Of a DNA stretch of 64,000 nt, positions 34,093 through 42,690 are shown in pieces; position 1 is the first letter of the stretch; every line of letters starts with the position of its first letter. A program made the translations under genes and the position numbers. The DNA comes from Pseudomonas sp. BCA17. Its GTDB lineage: Bacteria > Pseudomonadota > Gammaproteobacteria > Pseudomonadales > Pseudomonadaceae. The notes under the pieces were generated by a model. That model worked only from the letters and a program-made list of their open reading frames with translations. It made no database searches and was not told the origin of the DNA. The DNA is taken from positions 744,001 to 808,000 of the forward strand of contig NZ_SGWI01000001.1 in NCBI RefSeq assembly GCF_004519405.1. The letters run 5' to 3'.

Positions 34093-34356
34093 ATGTCTTC
34101 CATCAGTAGCGGCAACCCCTACGCGGCGATGTACCAGGCCTTCGAAACAGGCGGATTCGACAAGGACACCCCCAGGCATAACCCGCTTGACCACACGGCC
34201 GGGGATGACGCCGAAACATTCGACCCCACTACGCAAAGCTGGCAACCTACCCAGGCCACCGGACGAGGCCAATTCGTCCCGCTGGGCACGCCCTACCGGG
34301 AGGCGATCGACTTCGAGATCAAGTCCGACGGCAACGGCGGATGGCAACGCGCATAA
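34093..34356 (+). CDS. Small soluble protein of unknown function (87 aa)
   Basis: This protein begins MSSISSGNPYAAMYQAFETG and is rich in Asp, Thr, Gly and Pro, so it is probably partly disordered. It has no cysteine, signal peptide or membrane helix. GAGAGGTG precedes the ATG. A GNAT gene follows after 18 bases, so the two are co-transcribed and the small protein could be its substrate or partner. The MSSISS start resembles the candidate secreted protein at 6718, but no hrp box is found upstream. Confidence 0.55.
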   Translation: MSSISSGNPYAAMYQAFETGGFDKDTPRHNPLDHTAGDDAETFDPTTQSWQPTQATGRGQFVPLGTPYREAIDFEIKSDGNGGWQRA

Positions 34357-34374
34357 CACCACCGAGAAGCGCCC

Positions 34375-34800
34375 ATGACGACTCCCCTCATTGAAATCAG
34401 CGATCAACCCAACCCCGATGCCGAGAGCATCCTCGGCCACGGGCTGGCCGCGTTCAATGAGGACGTTACCGGTTTGAACGACCGCCTGCCGCTGACGGTG
34501 CTGCTCAAGTGCCCCGACACTCGGCAAACCCTCGGCGGCATCACGGGCAAAACCAGCCTGGGCATGGCCTTTCTCGACCTGTTCCACCTGCCCGAAGCGC
34601 TACGCGGTTCGGGCCTCGGCAGCCGGCTGTTACAGGTCTTTGAAGGCGAGGCCCGACGCCGGGGTTGTGCCCATGCGGTGCTGTACACCCTCAGTTTCCA
34701 GGCGCCGGAGTTTTATGAGAAACACGGCTGGCTGCGGTTTGGTGAGATCCCGTGTGAGCCTTTGGGCAGCAGCCGGGTATTTCTGTCCAAAGCGCTTTGA
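34375..34800 (+). CDS. GNAT-family N-acetyltransferase
   Basis: This is a 141-residue acetyltransferase. FLDLFHLPEALRGSGLGSRL is motif A with R-G-x-G-x-G binding of acetyl-CoA, and APEFYEKHGWLRFGEIP is motif B. It is 18 bases after the small unknown gene. Members of this compact group act on small amines, ribosomal proteins or toxins. No antitoxin-like neighbour is evident, though the preceding 87-residue protein could be a partner. Confidence 0.85.
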   Translation: MTTPLIEISDQPNPDAESILGHGLAAFNEDVTGLNDRLPLTVLLKCPDTRQTLGGITGKTSLGMAFLDLFHLPEALRGSGLGSRLLQVFEGEARRRGCAHAVLYTLSFQAPEFYEKHGWLRFGEIPCEPLGSSRVFLSKAL

Positions 34801-34945
34801 TGTTTTCTTTGATCTTACAACTGGCAGATGAGGGTTCTTGAGTCGATAGACCAAGGCTTCCGTTCGACGCCAGGCTGCAAACACGCCACGACCATTTTGG
34901 TAATGCTCCAACCGCTTATTTTTGATCCAAGGAAGGAACCCTCCC

Positions 34946-36106
34946 GTGCCCCATGCAGCTCCCCTGACCTTTCAACAGGCCCTGAAAAAAAACCTCAAGC
35001 GCGTGCTTACCTTCTGGGCGCCCCTCAGCGTGATATTCGCGGGGTTGGGTACTTTACTGGGGTTCTACACACTGTCGACCTACGCATCGGCTATAGGCCG
35101 CCCGGACCTGATGGCCGCCGCGATGGAAGCCAAGTCAGCGCTGGTGCCCTGGCTCGCCACAGTGATCGGCATGCTGGGCGTCTACCTGTTGATTCTGTTG
35201 GCGACCACTGTGCTGTTCGGGCTCACGGTGTCGTTGTTCAATGATTTTGCTTCCGAGCAACACAAGCTGGTGGGTGTTCTTTTTGTGCCGGTACTGGTCG
35301 GGATCATTGCGTTGTTATGGCAGATCTTTGAAGGACCGCAACTCAGTGACTGGGGGAAGCTGTTCTGGACTGTGGGTTGGCTTGTCGTCTCCTTGCTGGC
35401 GTTGCTGCTGGTGCCTGTCTTCAGGGTGGCTGTCGACACCTGTGCGACCATGGCCAGCCCAGGCAAGCCGCGCAGCTGGCCGCTGCGGGTGTGGTTCACG
35501 CTGATGGTGGCGTTGCTGCTGGCCGCCACAGTGCTGTCCGCGGTATTCCCTGCCAGCCTGATCCTCAAAGCCTATATCGGTGAAGAAACCCCCGATGCGA
35601 TAAACCGCCTGATGTATACGTCGATGTTCGCCGCCACTGTCACGCTGTTGCCCGTGGTGGTGTTCTACGTCAGCAAGGCCGACTTGTTCAAACGCTTGAT
35701 TCTGAGCGTGCTGGCGGTGATCGTGACCGGGGGATTGGTCATCGGTATTTCACCGGGAAGCCCTGCGGCCATCGTGTATTCGGCAGCGTTCGCAATGAAC
35801 GTCAGAGACCCCGTTGCGGCACACTTCATGCTGACGAAAACCTATGCGAAAGAAGATTTCGACACACAGGTCTGGGGCGACGTCGAGACCGTGCGTGGTC
35901 AACCGGTGATCTCGGCGTTCCCCCTGTTTTCCTTTGGCGATGTCTTGTTGCTGTGCCCTGCCGGCCTGATCAACAAAGGGCGCAAGGACTGGCCTGTAGA
36001 GTCGGCCTATTGCGTGCTCACCCAAAGCAGCAATGCCCTACGCATGCCGAAAAAATCCATCCCTGCCGCCGGCCGCGAAACTCAAGAGCCTGGCACCTCG
36101 AAATGA
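34946..36106 (+). CDS. Uncharacterised multi-pass membrane protein
   Basis: The protein has 386 residues with about six hydrophobic helices: near 24-48, 68-95 (LATVIGMLGVYLLILLATTV), 108-125, 136-160, 180-205 and 225-275. A C-terminal soluble tail of about 110 residues follows. The start is GTG at 34946 with GGAAGGAA upstream; an in-frame TTG at 34922 is less likely. No transporter or enzyme motif is recognised. It is a single gene between two acetyltransferase genes. A 38-codon frame overlaps its stop (ATGA at 36103), but I do not consider it supported. Confidence 0.7.
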   Translation: MPHAAPLTFQQALKKNLKRVLTFWAPLSVIFAGLGTLLGFYTLSTYASAIGRPDLMAAAMEAKSALVPWLATVIGMLGVYLLILLATTVLFGLTVSLFNDFASEQHKLVGVLFVPVLVGIIALLWQIFEGPQLSDWGKLFWTVGWLVVSLLALLLVPVFRVAVDTCATMASPGKPRSWPLRVWFTLMVALLLAATVLSAVFPASLILKAYIGEETPDAINRLMYTSMFAATVTLLPVVVFYVSKADLFKRLILSVLAVIVTGGLVIGISPGSPAAIVYSAAFAMNVRDPVAAHFMLTKTYAKEDFDTQVWGDVETVRGQPVISAFPLFSFGDVLLLCPAGLINKGRKDWPVESAYCVLTQSSNALRMPKKSIPAAGRETQEPGTSK

Positions 36107-36281
36107 GCCTGGGTGTGGCCTTCCAAGGCCCGTTCGGCCTGTTCAGCTTCGGCAGCCAGTTGCGCCGGCCCTTTGAGGACGAAATCCGACGCCAGGCTTG
36201 CGCCCCTGCGATGCTCTAAACCCCGACTGCGATAGGCTGTAATCCCGCGTGAACCCGCCGACAGCAGCCGGATGTTTCTAT

Positions 36282-36815
36282 CTAAGCCGTTGTGGCGCTC
36301 AGGCGTTTACCAAACAACCGATTGCCATGGGTCTCCCCCTGGAAGGTATAGGTCGGCGCTCCCAGCACCGCATACCCACGCCGAGGATAAAAACCCAGCG
36401 CACGCTCATTACCCACCCACACAGTCGCCCACAGCATCGACGCGCCCCCTTGCGCTGCAAGTTGCTCTGCCGCTTGCAGCAACCGATGGCCGATGCCCAG
36501 GCCGGTGAAGCGTTCCTGGATATACAGGCGCTGCAGCTCGGCGACATCCGGCGCCTCGATCATCGGATGGCCCGCGTTGAGTTTGATCTGAGCGAAGCCG
36601 ACCAGGTGCTGGTTGACCTCGGCGACCACCAGCGCAGTGCCGGGCTCGGCCATCAGTGCCGTGATTGCATCCGGGGCAAATGCCTGCAATGCCTCGTTGG
36701 CAATCGAGCCTCGAATGCCTTGGGTGGCGTAGGTGTCGAGGAACACCTGCATACCCAGCACACCGATACACAAGGCGTCCTCGGCGGTGGCGGGTCGAAG
36801 GGTGACGGCAGACAT
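36282..36815 (-). CDS. GNAT-family N-acetyltransferase
   Basis: This is a 177-residue acetyltransferase. LQRLYIQERFTGLGIGHRLL is motif A with the R-x-x-G-x-G-x-G pattern. LWATVWVGNERALGFYPRRG and YAVLGAPTYTFQGE complete the fold and match the group with W-x-x-N-x-x-A-x-x-F-Y. It acetylates an unknown amine. Start at 36815 with AGGAAACTCG upstream. It is a lone gene next to the TPM protein gene on the same strand. Confidence 0.87.
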   Translation of the reverse strand: MSAVTLRPATAEDALCIGVLGMQVFLDTYATQGIRGSIANEALQAFAPDAITALMAEPGTALVVAEVNQHLVGFAQIKLNAGHPMIEAPDVAELQRLYIQERFTGLGIGHRLLQAAEQLAAQGGASMLWATVWVGNERALGFYPRRGYAVLGAPTYTFQGETHGNRLFGKRLSATTA

Positions 36816-36907
36816 CGAGTTTCCTTACTCAGGGGGTGACGAGTGACGTTTTATCATGAGTGTTGCCACTGCGATTCGTCGCAGTAGGGTGTAGCGCGCC
36901 AGCGGCT

Positions 36908-38119
36908 TTACCAACTGCCCGACGCCCCGCCGCCGCCACTGGAACCGCCACCGCCAGACGAACTGCTGGAGCTGGAGCTGGAGCTGGAACTGCTGGAACT
37001 CGAACTGCTCGAACCGCTCGAACCGGAGCCCGAGCCGGCGGTGGTCTTGGTAAAGATGAACAAGGCCACAAACGACGCAATCGGAAACGCCACCAGCCAT
37101 CCATCACGGCCCGCGTCGGCGATCAACCCGGCCGCCACATACACCGCCACCGCAGCGCACAGCCGTACGGCAAAACCCAGCCGGCTGGTTTTCCAGGCGT
37201 CTTTCATGACCACCCACAGCAACAGGTATGCTCCCAGTACCGCGAGTGCGCCCAGCGGCAATGCCAGCCAATGGATAAAGTCGACATCGGCATACCAATG
37301 GTCCACCACCAGCAGGCCAATGATGTAAGCCAGCAACCCGATCACACAATAAAACACCGGGCGCGCCATCCATAACGCCCCGAACGTGGCGCCGGCGATC
37401 AGCAAAGTCAGCGGCACGATGAACAGGTTCGCCCACCACTCCCGGCCACCGGTTAAAACGGTCACCAGCACCGTCAGTACCAACGTCGCGATCAACGCCC
37501 TGCGCCAGCGCAATTTGCCGGCGGCGATCAATACGCCGCCAACCCCGCCAAGCAGGAAAGCGAGCAATACCGCGACAGCTTGAGGGTTCAGACCAGGCCC
37601 TGCCACTTTGGCCAAATCGCCGCCGTCCACCAGCACGCTCAGGTCATTGACCGCCTGTCGCACGCCGCCCGCATAGTCACCCTGGCGAAACGCCGGGGTG
37701 ATGTGTTCTTCAATGATGCGATGGGCCAGCAAGTCGGTGACGGTGCCTTCCAGGCCGTAACCCACCTCGATACGCACCTTGCGATCATCCTTGGCCACCA
37801 CCAGCAGGATGCCGTCATTGACGTCCTTGCGCCCCAGCTTCCAGGCACGGAACAACTGGTTGGCGTAATCCTCGATGCTCGAGCCTCCAGTGGTAGGCAC
37901 CATCAACACAGCCACTTGTGCGCCTTTGCGCTGTTCGAGAGCCGCCAGTTGTTGTTTCAGACCAGCGGTGGTGCCTGCGTCGAGGGTGTTGGTGAGGTCA
38001 ATCACGCGCTGGTCGAGCGCCACGCCGATGGGCGATGTGTCGGCCTGGGCCAGGCTGAGCAGGCCCACGAGCATCAGTGCCATCAGGCTCACAACGGATT
38101 GCCGCAAAATCACCACCAT
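36908..38119 (-). CDS. TPM-domain membrane protein (YgcG family)
   Basis: This is a 403-residue protein. A signal peptide (to about residue 26) leads to a periplasmic TPM domain at about 30-150 (DLTNTLDAGTTAGLKQQLAA, VAVLMVPTTGGSSIEDYANQ, DGILLVVAKDDRKVRIEVGY). Several membrane helices and a serine run followed by GGGGSSGGGGASGSW complete it. This Ser/Gly tail is typical of YgcG-type proteins. TPM domains have been linked to phosphatase activity and membrane or photosystem repair; the bacterial role is unclear. The serine tract is encoded by near-repetitive codons (36960-37030) and may vary in length. Confidence 0.85.
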   Translation of the reverse strand: MVVILRQSVVSLMALMLVGLLSLAQADTSPIGVALDQRVIDLTNTLDAGTTAGLKQQLAALEQRKGAQVAVLMVPTTGGSSIEDYANQLFRAWKLGRKDVNDGILLVVAKDDRKVRIEVGYGLEGTVTDLLAHRIIEEHITPAFRQGDYAGGVRQAVNDLSVLVDGGDLAKVAGPGLNPQAVAVLLAFLLGGVGGVLIAAGKLRWRRALIATLVLTVLVTVLTGGREWWANLFIVPLTLLIAGATFGALWMARPVFYCVIGLLAYIIGLLVVDHWYADVDFIHWLALPLGALAVLGAYLLLWVVMKDAWKTSRLGFAVRLCAAVAVYVAAGLIADAGRDGWLVAFPIASFVALFIFTKTTAGSGSGSSGSSSSSSSSSSSSSSSSSSSGGGGSSGGGGASGSW

Positions 38120-38249
38120 ACTTTGTTACCTGAAGTTTCTTCCTGAAGGCGCCGACTTTACCTTATCGGCGCTATAAGGCGTGACCCACGGCACGCTACT
38201 CACTAAACTCTCGCGCATATAGCACTAAGCCATAATCGAGACCGCACCC

Positions 38250-39065
38250 ATGGACCTAAGCCACCGCAACAACATCAGCGTGATGGGCAACGGTTCCGCG
38301 ACCCTGGTGTTCTCCCATGGTTTCGGCTGTAACCAGGCAATGTGGAATTACCTGGCCCCGTATTTTCTCGAGCAGTTCAGCGTGGTGCTGTACGACCTCG
38401 TAGGCGCCGGTCTGTCGGACCTGGATGCCTTCGACAAAAATAAATACAGCGCGCTGGACGGCTACGCCCGCGACCTCAACGAAATTATCGAGGCTTACGC
38501 CCAGGGCTCGGTGATTCTGGTGGGCCACTCGGTCAGCGCAATGATTGGCACCCTCGCCGACCGCCTGGCGCCCGGACGCATTGCCGCTCATGTGATGATC
38601 GGCCCCTCGCCATGCTATATCAACACCGATGGCTACGTGGGCGGCTTCAAGCGCAGCGATATCGATGACCTGCTCGACACCCTCGACAGCAACTACCTCG
38701 GCTGGTCCAGCGCCATGGCACCGGTGATCATGGGGGCGCCCGACAAACCGGCCCTCAGCACGGAACTGACCGAAAGTTTCTGCCGCACCGAACCGGACAT
38801 CGCCAAGCAGTTCGCCCGTGTCACCTTCCTGTCGGACAATCGCCAGGACGTGCTCGGCCTGAACGTGCCGGTGCTGATCCTGCAATCGAGCGATGACCTG
38901 ATCGCACCCGTCGCCGTAGGCGAGTACCTGCACAGCGTGCTGCCCACCAGCACCTATCACCTGGTGGACAACGTCGGCCACTGCCCGCACATGAGTGCAC
39001 CGCAGGCCTGTGCAGCAGCAATGGAAGCATTCCTGGCGCCTTGGGCGACTGCTGATGCTGTCTGA
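38250..39065 (+). CDS. RsbQ-like alpha/beta hydrolase
   Basis: This is a 271-residue hydrolase that closely follows Bacillus RsbQ. It has FSHGFGCNQAMWNYLAPYF, LVGHSVSAMIG with nucleophile Ser94, IGPSPCYINTDGYVGGF, ILQSSDDLIAPVAVGEYLH with Asp215/216, and VGHCPHMSAP with His244. In Bacillus RsbQ works with the PAS phosphatase RsbP in energy-stress sensing, probably by supplying or processing a small hydrophobic ligand; plant KAI2/D14 receptors are relatives. Here the gene overlaps a PAS histidine-kinase gene by 11 bases, so the pair probably senses a ligand together. Confidence 0.9.
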   Translation: MDLSHRNNISVMGNGSATLVFSHGFGCNQAMWNYLAPYFLEQFSVVLYDLVGAGLSDLDAFDKNKYSALDGYARDLNEIIEAYAQGSVILVGHSVSAMIGTLADRLAPGRIAAHVMIGPSPCYINTDGYVGGFKRSDIDDLLDTLDSNYLGWSSAMAPVIMGAPDKPALSTELTESFCRTEPDIAKQFARVTFLSDNRQDVLGLNVPVLILQSSDDLIAPVAVGEYLHSVLPTSTYHLVDNVGHCPHMSAPQACAAAMEAFLAPWATADAV

Positions 39066-40197
39066 CCTGTTCGACAACGCCGCTTGCGCCTTGGCTGTCA
39101 CCGCTGAAGACGGAACGATCCTGCACGCCAACGCGCGCTTCGGCGACTGGCTCGGGATGAGCAACGCCGAGTTGTGTGGCCGACGCTTCCAGGATTTGCT
39201 GACCATGGGCGGGCGGATTTTCCACCAGACGCACCTGGCGCCCATGCTGCGCATGCACGGCAGCGTCAACGAAGTGAAGCTCGACATCCTGCATCGCGAC
39301 GGGCACAAAGTGACTGTGCTGCTCAACGGTATCAAGCGCGAACTGGCTGACGGTGCGGTATATGACCTGGCGCTGTTCGGCACCACCGACCGCGACAAGT
39401 ATGAGCGCGAGTTGCTCAATGCACGCCACATGGCCGAAGCGCTGCTGCAGGAAAAAATCGCCGCTGAAGTTGCCTTGCAGGAAGCCCAGGCTGAGCTGCA
39501 CGAGGCCTATGCTATCGCCCAGCGGCGTGCATTGTTTGCCGAACAGATGGTGGCGATTGTCAGCCACGACCTGAAAAATCCCCTGACCGCCATCCGCATG
39601 GCCTCCGACTTTCTCGGCCGTGGCGAACGCACACCCAGGGAGCAACAACTGCTGGACCATATCAACCAGTCTTCCGAGCGTGCCCAACGCATGATCGCCG
39701 ACCTGTTGGACTTCACCCAGGCCCGGGTCGGCCAGGGCATCACCATCAAGACGGCGCCGCTGGATTTGCATGGCGTGATTCATCACGCCGTGGATGAATT
39801 ACGCGTGGCGTTCCCCGCGGCCACACTCGAACACAGAGCCGAGGGCCATGGCGATGCCTGCCTGGACGCCGACCGCGTGCAGCAGATCATCGGCAACCTG
39901 GTGGCCAATAGCGTGGCGTATGGCGACCTGCAGCAGCCGATCACCATCACCTCGCGCCTGGGTGATGGCGGCTCTGAAGTGGCGGTGCACAACTATGGCG
40001 CGGTGATTCCCGAAACGTTGCTGGCCGGGCTGTTCGAACCCATGACCCGTGGCACCGATGAAGGCAGCGACGTACGCAGCGTGGGCCTGGGCCTGTATAT
40101 CGTGCGCGAGCTGGCCAAGGTACATGGTGGGGATGTGGCGGTGAATTCCAGTGCGGCCGAGGGCACGACCTTTACCGTGAAGTTTCAAAGCACGTAG
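39055..40197 (+). CDS. PAS-domain sensor histidine kinase coupled to RsbQ-like protein
   Basis: This is a soluble kinase of 380 residues. The N-terminal PAS domain (about 1-110) contains HANARFGDWLGMSNAELCGR and resembles the PAS module found beside RsbQ proteins. A coiled coil (about 115-160) leads to the dimerisation helix with phospho-acceptor His171 in IVSHDLKNPLTAIRM. The ATPase domain has GNLVANSVAYG as N box and SVGLGLYIVRELAKVHGG as G2. No membrane helix is seen, so it senses inside the cell. The start at 39055 overlaps the RsbQ-like gene. No response regulator gene is adjacent. Confidence 0.88.
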   Translation: MLSDLFDNAACALAVTAEDGTILHANARFGDWLGMSNAELCGRRFQDLLTMGGRIFHQTHLAPMLRMHGSVNEVKLDILHRDGHKVTVLLNGIKRELADGAVYDLALFGTTDRDKYERELLNARHMAEALLQEKIAAEVALQEAQAELHEAYAIAQRRALFAEQMVAIVSHDLKNPLTAIRMASDFLGRGERTPREQQLLDHINQSSERAQRMIADLLDFTQARVGQGITIKTAPLDLHGVIHHAVDELRVAFPAATLEHRAEGHGDACLDADRVQQIIGNLVANSVAYGDLQQPITITSRLGDGGSEVAVHNYGAVIPETLLAGLFEPMTRGTDEGSDVRSVGLGLYIVRELAKVHGGDVAVNSSAAEGTTFTVKFQST

Positions 40198-40988
40198 ACA
40201 CTGCCCTGCATGATCGGCTCGACGCTGCCGGTCAATATCACCCCGCCCTGCCCGTCCCACTGCACCGTGACGGTGCCGCCGTCGCACTGCACCTCAACCA
40301 CGGCATCCAGCAAGCCGCGTCGAATACCGTTGACCACCGCCCCGCAGCAGCATGAACCGGACCCCAGCGGCACGCCGCCACCGCGCTCCCAGATGCGCAG
40401 GCGGATGTGGTGACGGTCCAGTACCTGCACGAAATGGACATTGGTCCTGGCGGGAAACCACGGGTGAACCTCCAGCGCCGGGCCAACCGCCGCCACGTCG
40501 ATGGCCGCGATGTCGTCGACAAAATACGTGCAGTGCGGGTTGCCCATGCTGCACGCGGCCGGCTCGCCGTCGATGGCCAATGAGCCGGTGTCCATCGCTG
40601 CGGCAAGCGGCACGGCGGCCCAGCCCAGTGACGGCTCGCCCATATCCACCGACACCTGCCGCCCCGGCGCACGTGTGCATGTGAGCAGGCCACGGTCAGT
40701 GCGTAACACAATCGACTGCGTACCGGTTTCATGCATCAGGCGGTCGGCCACCCCACGGGTCGCGCTGCCGCAAGTCGCCAGCGGCGTGCCGTCGGCGTTC
40801 CAGAATTTGATGCGGGCGGCGGCATCGTCGCAGTCGAGCACCACGGCGAGCTGGTTGAAGCCGATGCCGGTGTGGCGGTTGCCCAGGCGATGGGCGATCC
40901 GGGCGGTGATCGGGTCGTCCTGGCCACGCCGGTCGACGATGATGAAATCATCGCCATAGGCGTGCATCTTCACAAACGGCAAGGGCAT
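40185..40988 (-). CDS. DapF-like amino acid epimerase with one catalytic Cys replaced
   Basis: This 267-residue protein has the diaminopimelate-epimerase fold (MPLPFVKMHAYGDDFIIVDR, GIGFNQLAVV, CSMGNPHCTYFVDD, WERGGGVP). DapF uses two cysteines. Cys73 is present in ATCGSATRG, although the usual NGAR after it reads SATRG. The second is expected in ACGTG but reads LGSGSCCC, placing Ser210 at the catalytic position. It is unlikely to be the housekeeping DapF; a different racemase or epimerase is plausible. AGGA precedes ATG 40988. The 3' end overlaps the histidine-kinase gene end-to-end by 13 bases. Confidence 0.8.
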   Translation of the reverse strand: MPLPFVKMHAYGDDFIIVDRRGQDDPITARIAHRLGNRHTGIGFNQLAVVLDCDDAAARIKFWNADGTPLATCGSATRGVADRLMHETGTQSIVLRTDRGLLTCTRAPGRQVSVDMGEPSLGWAAVPLAAAMDTGSLAIDGEPAACSMGNPHCTYFVDDIAAIDVAAVGPALEVHPWFPARTNVHFVQVLDRHHIRLRIWERGGGVPLGSGSCCCGAVVNGIRRGLLDAVVEVQCDGGTVTVQWDGQGGVILTGSVEPIMQGSVYVL

Positions 40989-41105
40989 GAACGGTCCTGT
41001 CGGCGAGCGGCGGTGAGCACCAGCATACTGAGTCGAGGGGAGTTTCATCAAACCCGATCCGGTCCCATGCTAGCGTGATCGCGTTGCAGCCCAGCCGAGC
41101 GTTTC

Positions 41106-42140
41106 ATGAAAAAACACCTGATCGCCTTAACCGCGGCCCTGGCCGTGTTATCCCAAGGGGCCATGGCGGCCAATCTGTGCCAGCCGCTCGCCGCCAGTCC
41201 GAATGCCAAGGCGTTGCTGGCTGCCGCGCAACGGCACTTGGCCGACACCCCCAGCCCGTTGCCCCATGTGCACACCGAAGGCACCTTGCCGAACCAAGGC
41301 ATCCGCGAGCAGAGCATCGTCGCCGAAAAGGATTGGCCGATCATGCGCCAGGCTGCATTGGCCTGGCGCATGAGTGGCGACCCGCGCTACCTCAAGCAAG
41401 TCGATGATTACCTGGCCGCCTGGGCCGACGTCTATCAGCCGGATTTCAACCCGATCGACGAAACCAACCTCGACATGCTGATCGGCGCCTACGCGCTCAC
41501 CGCCGACCACCTGCGCCTGGAAACCCGCGACGCCAGCCGTCGCCTGATCCAACGCCTGGGCAACGGCTACATCGCGCATATCCAGCAATTCCACGGCGCG
41601 AAGAAAGGCACCCAGACCAATAACTGGCAGAGCCATCGCGTCAAGCTGGTCACCGTGGCCGCCGCTGCACTGAATGATCAGCCGATGCTGGAACAGGCTC
41701 TGCAACTGTTTAAACAGCAGATCGCCGACAACGTCCTGCCCGACGGTTCGGTGACCGACTTCCAGGACCGCGACGCCCTGCATTATGTGGTCTATGACCT
41801 CGAACCCCTGGTGCAGGCCGCACTGGCGGCCAAGCCCTACGGCATTGGCGGTGACTGGTTGAGAATCGGCGCCAACGGCAGTTCCCTGGGGGCTGCGCTG
41901 GACTGGCTGGTGCCCTATGCCAACGGCGAGCGCAGCCACCAGGAGTTCGTGCACACCCATGTGCAATTCGACAAGGACCGCGCCAACGCAGGTGAAGCCG
42001 GGTACAGCGGCACCTGGCAGCCCAAGAGCAGCGCCACACTGTTCTGGTTGGCGGCGCAGTTGGACAGCCGTTACCTGCCAGTGGCCAAACAGTTGGCAGA
42101 GCACCCGGCGGACTGGATTGGCGCCTGCTATTTGAAGTAG
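41106..42140 (+). CDS. Exported alginate-lyase-family polysaccharide lyase (PL5-like)
   Basis: The precursor has 344 residues with a Sec signal (MKKHLIALTAALAVLSQGAM, cleavage after AMA). The mature alpha/alpha-barrel contains TNNWQSHRVK at 171-180, the catalytic N-N-W-x-x-H motif of AlgL-type alginate lyases, and ETNLDMLIGAYALTADHLRL. It should cleave mannuronate-rich or related uronic polymers by beta-elimination in the periplasm. It is not in an alginate biosynthesis cluster, so it could serve catabolism or act on another polymer. Single gene. Confidence 0.85.
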   Translation: MKKHLIALTAALAVLSQGAMAANLCQPLAASPNAKALLAAAQRHLADTPSPLPHVHTEGTLPNQGIREQSIVAEKDWPIMRQAALAWRMSGDPRYLKQVDDYLAAWADVYQPDFNPIDETNLDMLIGAYALTADHLRLETRDASRRLIQRLGNGYIAHIQQFHGAKKGTQTNNWQSHRVKLVTVAAAALNDQPMLEQALQLFKQQIADNVLPDGSVTDFQDRDALHYVVYDLEPLVQAALAAKPYGIGGDWLRIGANGSSLGAALDWLVPYANGERSHQEFVHTHVQFDKDRANAGEAGYSGTWQPKSSATLFWLAAQLDSRYLPVAKQLAEHPADWIGACYLK

Positions 42141-42183
42141 ACGCCGCTAGACTGGCTGCGCTTACCCCTGCGAAGGATCGACC

Positions 42184-42690
42184 ATGCTTATTGTATTCAG
42201 TGGCCTGCCCGGCACCGGGAAGACCAGCATTGCGCAGAAACTGGCACACCGGACAGGTGCGGTTTACTTGCGTATCGATGTGATCGAACAGGCGCTGCGC
42301 GAGGCGGCCGTATTGGCCGGCGATGTGGGTGCCGGCGGTTACCACGTGGCGAATGCGCTCGCACTGAGCAATTTGCGCCTGGGGCTTGGGGTGGTCGCCG
42401 ACTGCGTAAACCCCGTCGAAGAAAGCCGCCAGGCTTGGCGGGAGGTGGCGGTGGCTGCCAACGTCGAGCTGATCAATATTCAGGTGATCTGCTCGGACCG
42501 CCAGGAACACCAACGTCGCGTGGAAACCCGGACAGGCGATATCCCAGGGCTGACGCCACCGACCTGGCAATCGGTAGCGGCCCACGAATACGCGGCCTGG
42601 GCTGAACCGACGTTGACCCTCGACACTGCGAACGTCACGCCGGCCCAGTCAGTCGCGCTGATCCTCGAACGTCTCAGTCTGGGAAATTAG
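42184..42690 (+). CDS. P-loop kinase-like protein (AAA_33/zeta-like)
   Basis: This is a cytoplasmic protein of 168 residues. MLIVFSGLPGTGKTSIAQKL is a clear Walker A at residues 7-14. YLRIDVIEQALREA and VVADCVNPVEESRQAW give the acceptor-site Asp and the second acidic motif of small-molecule kinases such as gluconate or chloramphenicol kinases and zeta toxins. RRVETR-type arginines form a lid. It phosphorylates an unknown small substrate. No antitoxin gene is adjacent, which argues against a zeta toxin. Its 3' end overlaps the convergent SRPBCC gene by 17 bases. Confidence 0.82.
   Translation: MLIVFSGLPGTGKTSIAQKLAHRTGAVYLRIDVIEQALREAAVLAGDVGAGGYHVANALALSNLRLGLGVVADCVNPVEESRQAWREVAVAANVELINIQVICSDRQEHQRRVETRTGDIPGLTPPTWQSVAAHEYAAWAEPTLTLDTANVTPAQSVALILERLSLGN

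Noticed and set aside
34093-34356. MSSISS-starting small protein as a third type III effector candidate
   Set aside because: No hrp box lies upstream and no shared motif with the tandem pair beyond the first six residues.
36103-36219. 38-codon ORF overlapping the membrane-protein stop by ATGA
   Set aside because: Composition looks like chance coding, the opposite strand is equally open, and no family feature supports it.
36950-37030. Simple-sequence tract that could suggest a phase-variable repeat
   Set aside because: It is the serine-rich tail coding sequence common to YgcG-type proteins; codons are mixed rather than a uniform tandem repeat.
42184-42690. Zeta-toxin interpretation of the small P-loop kinase
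   Set aside because: No antitoxin gene is adjacent and the motifs equally fit small-molecule kinases.
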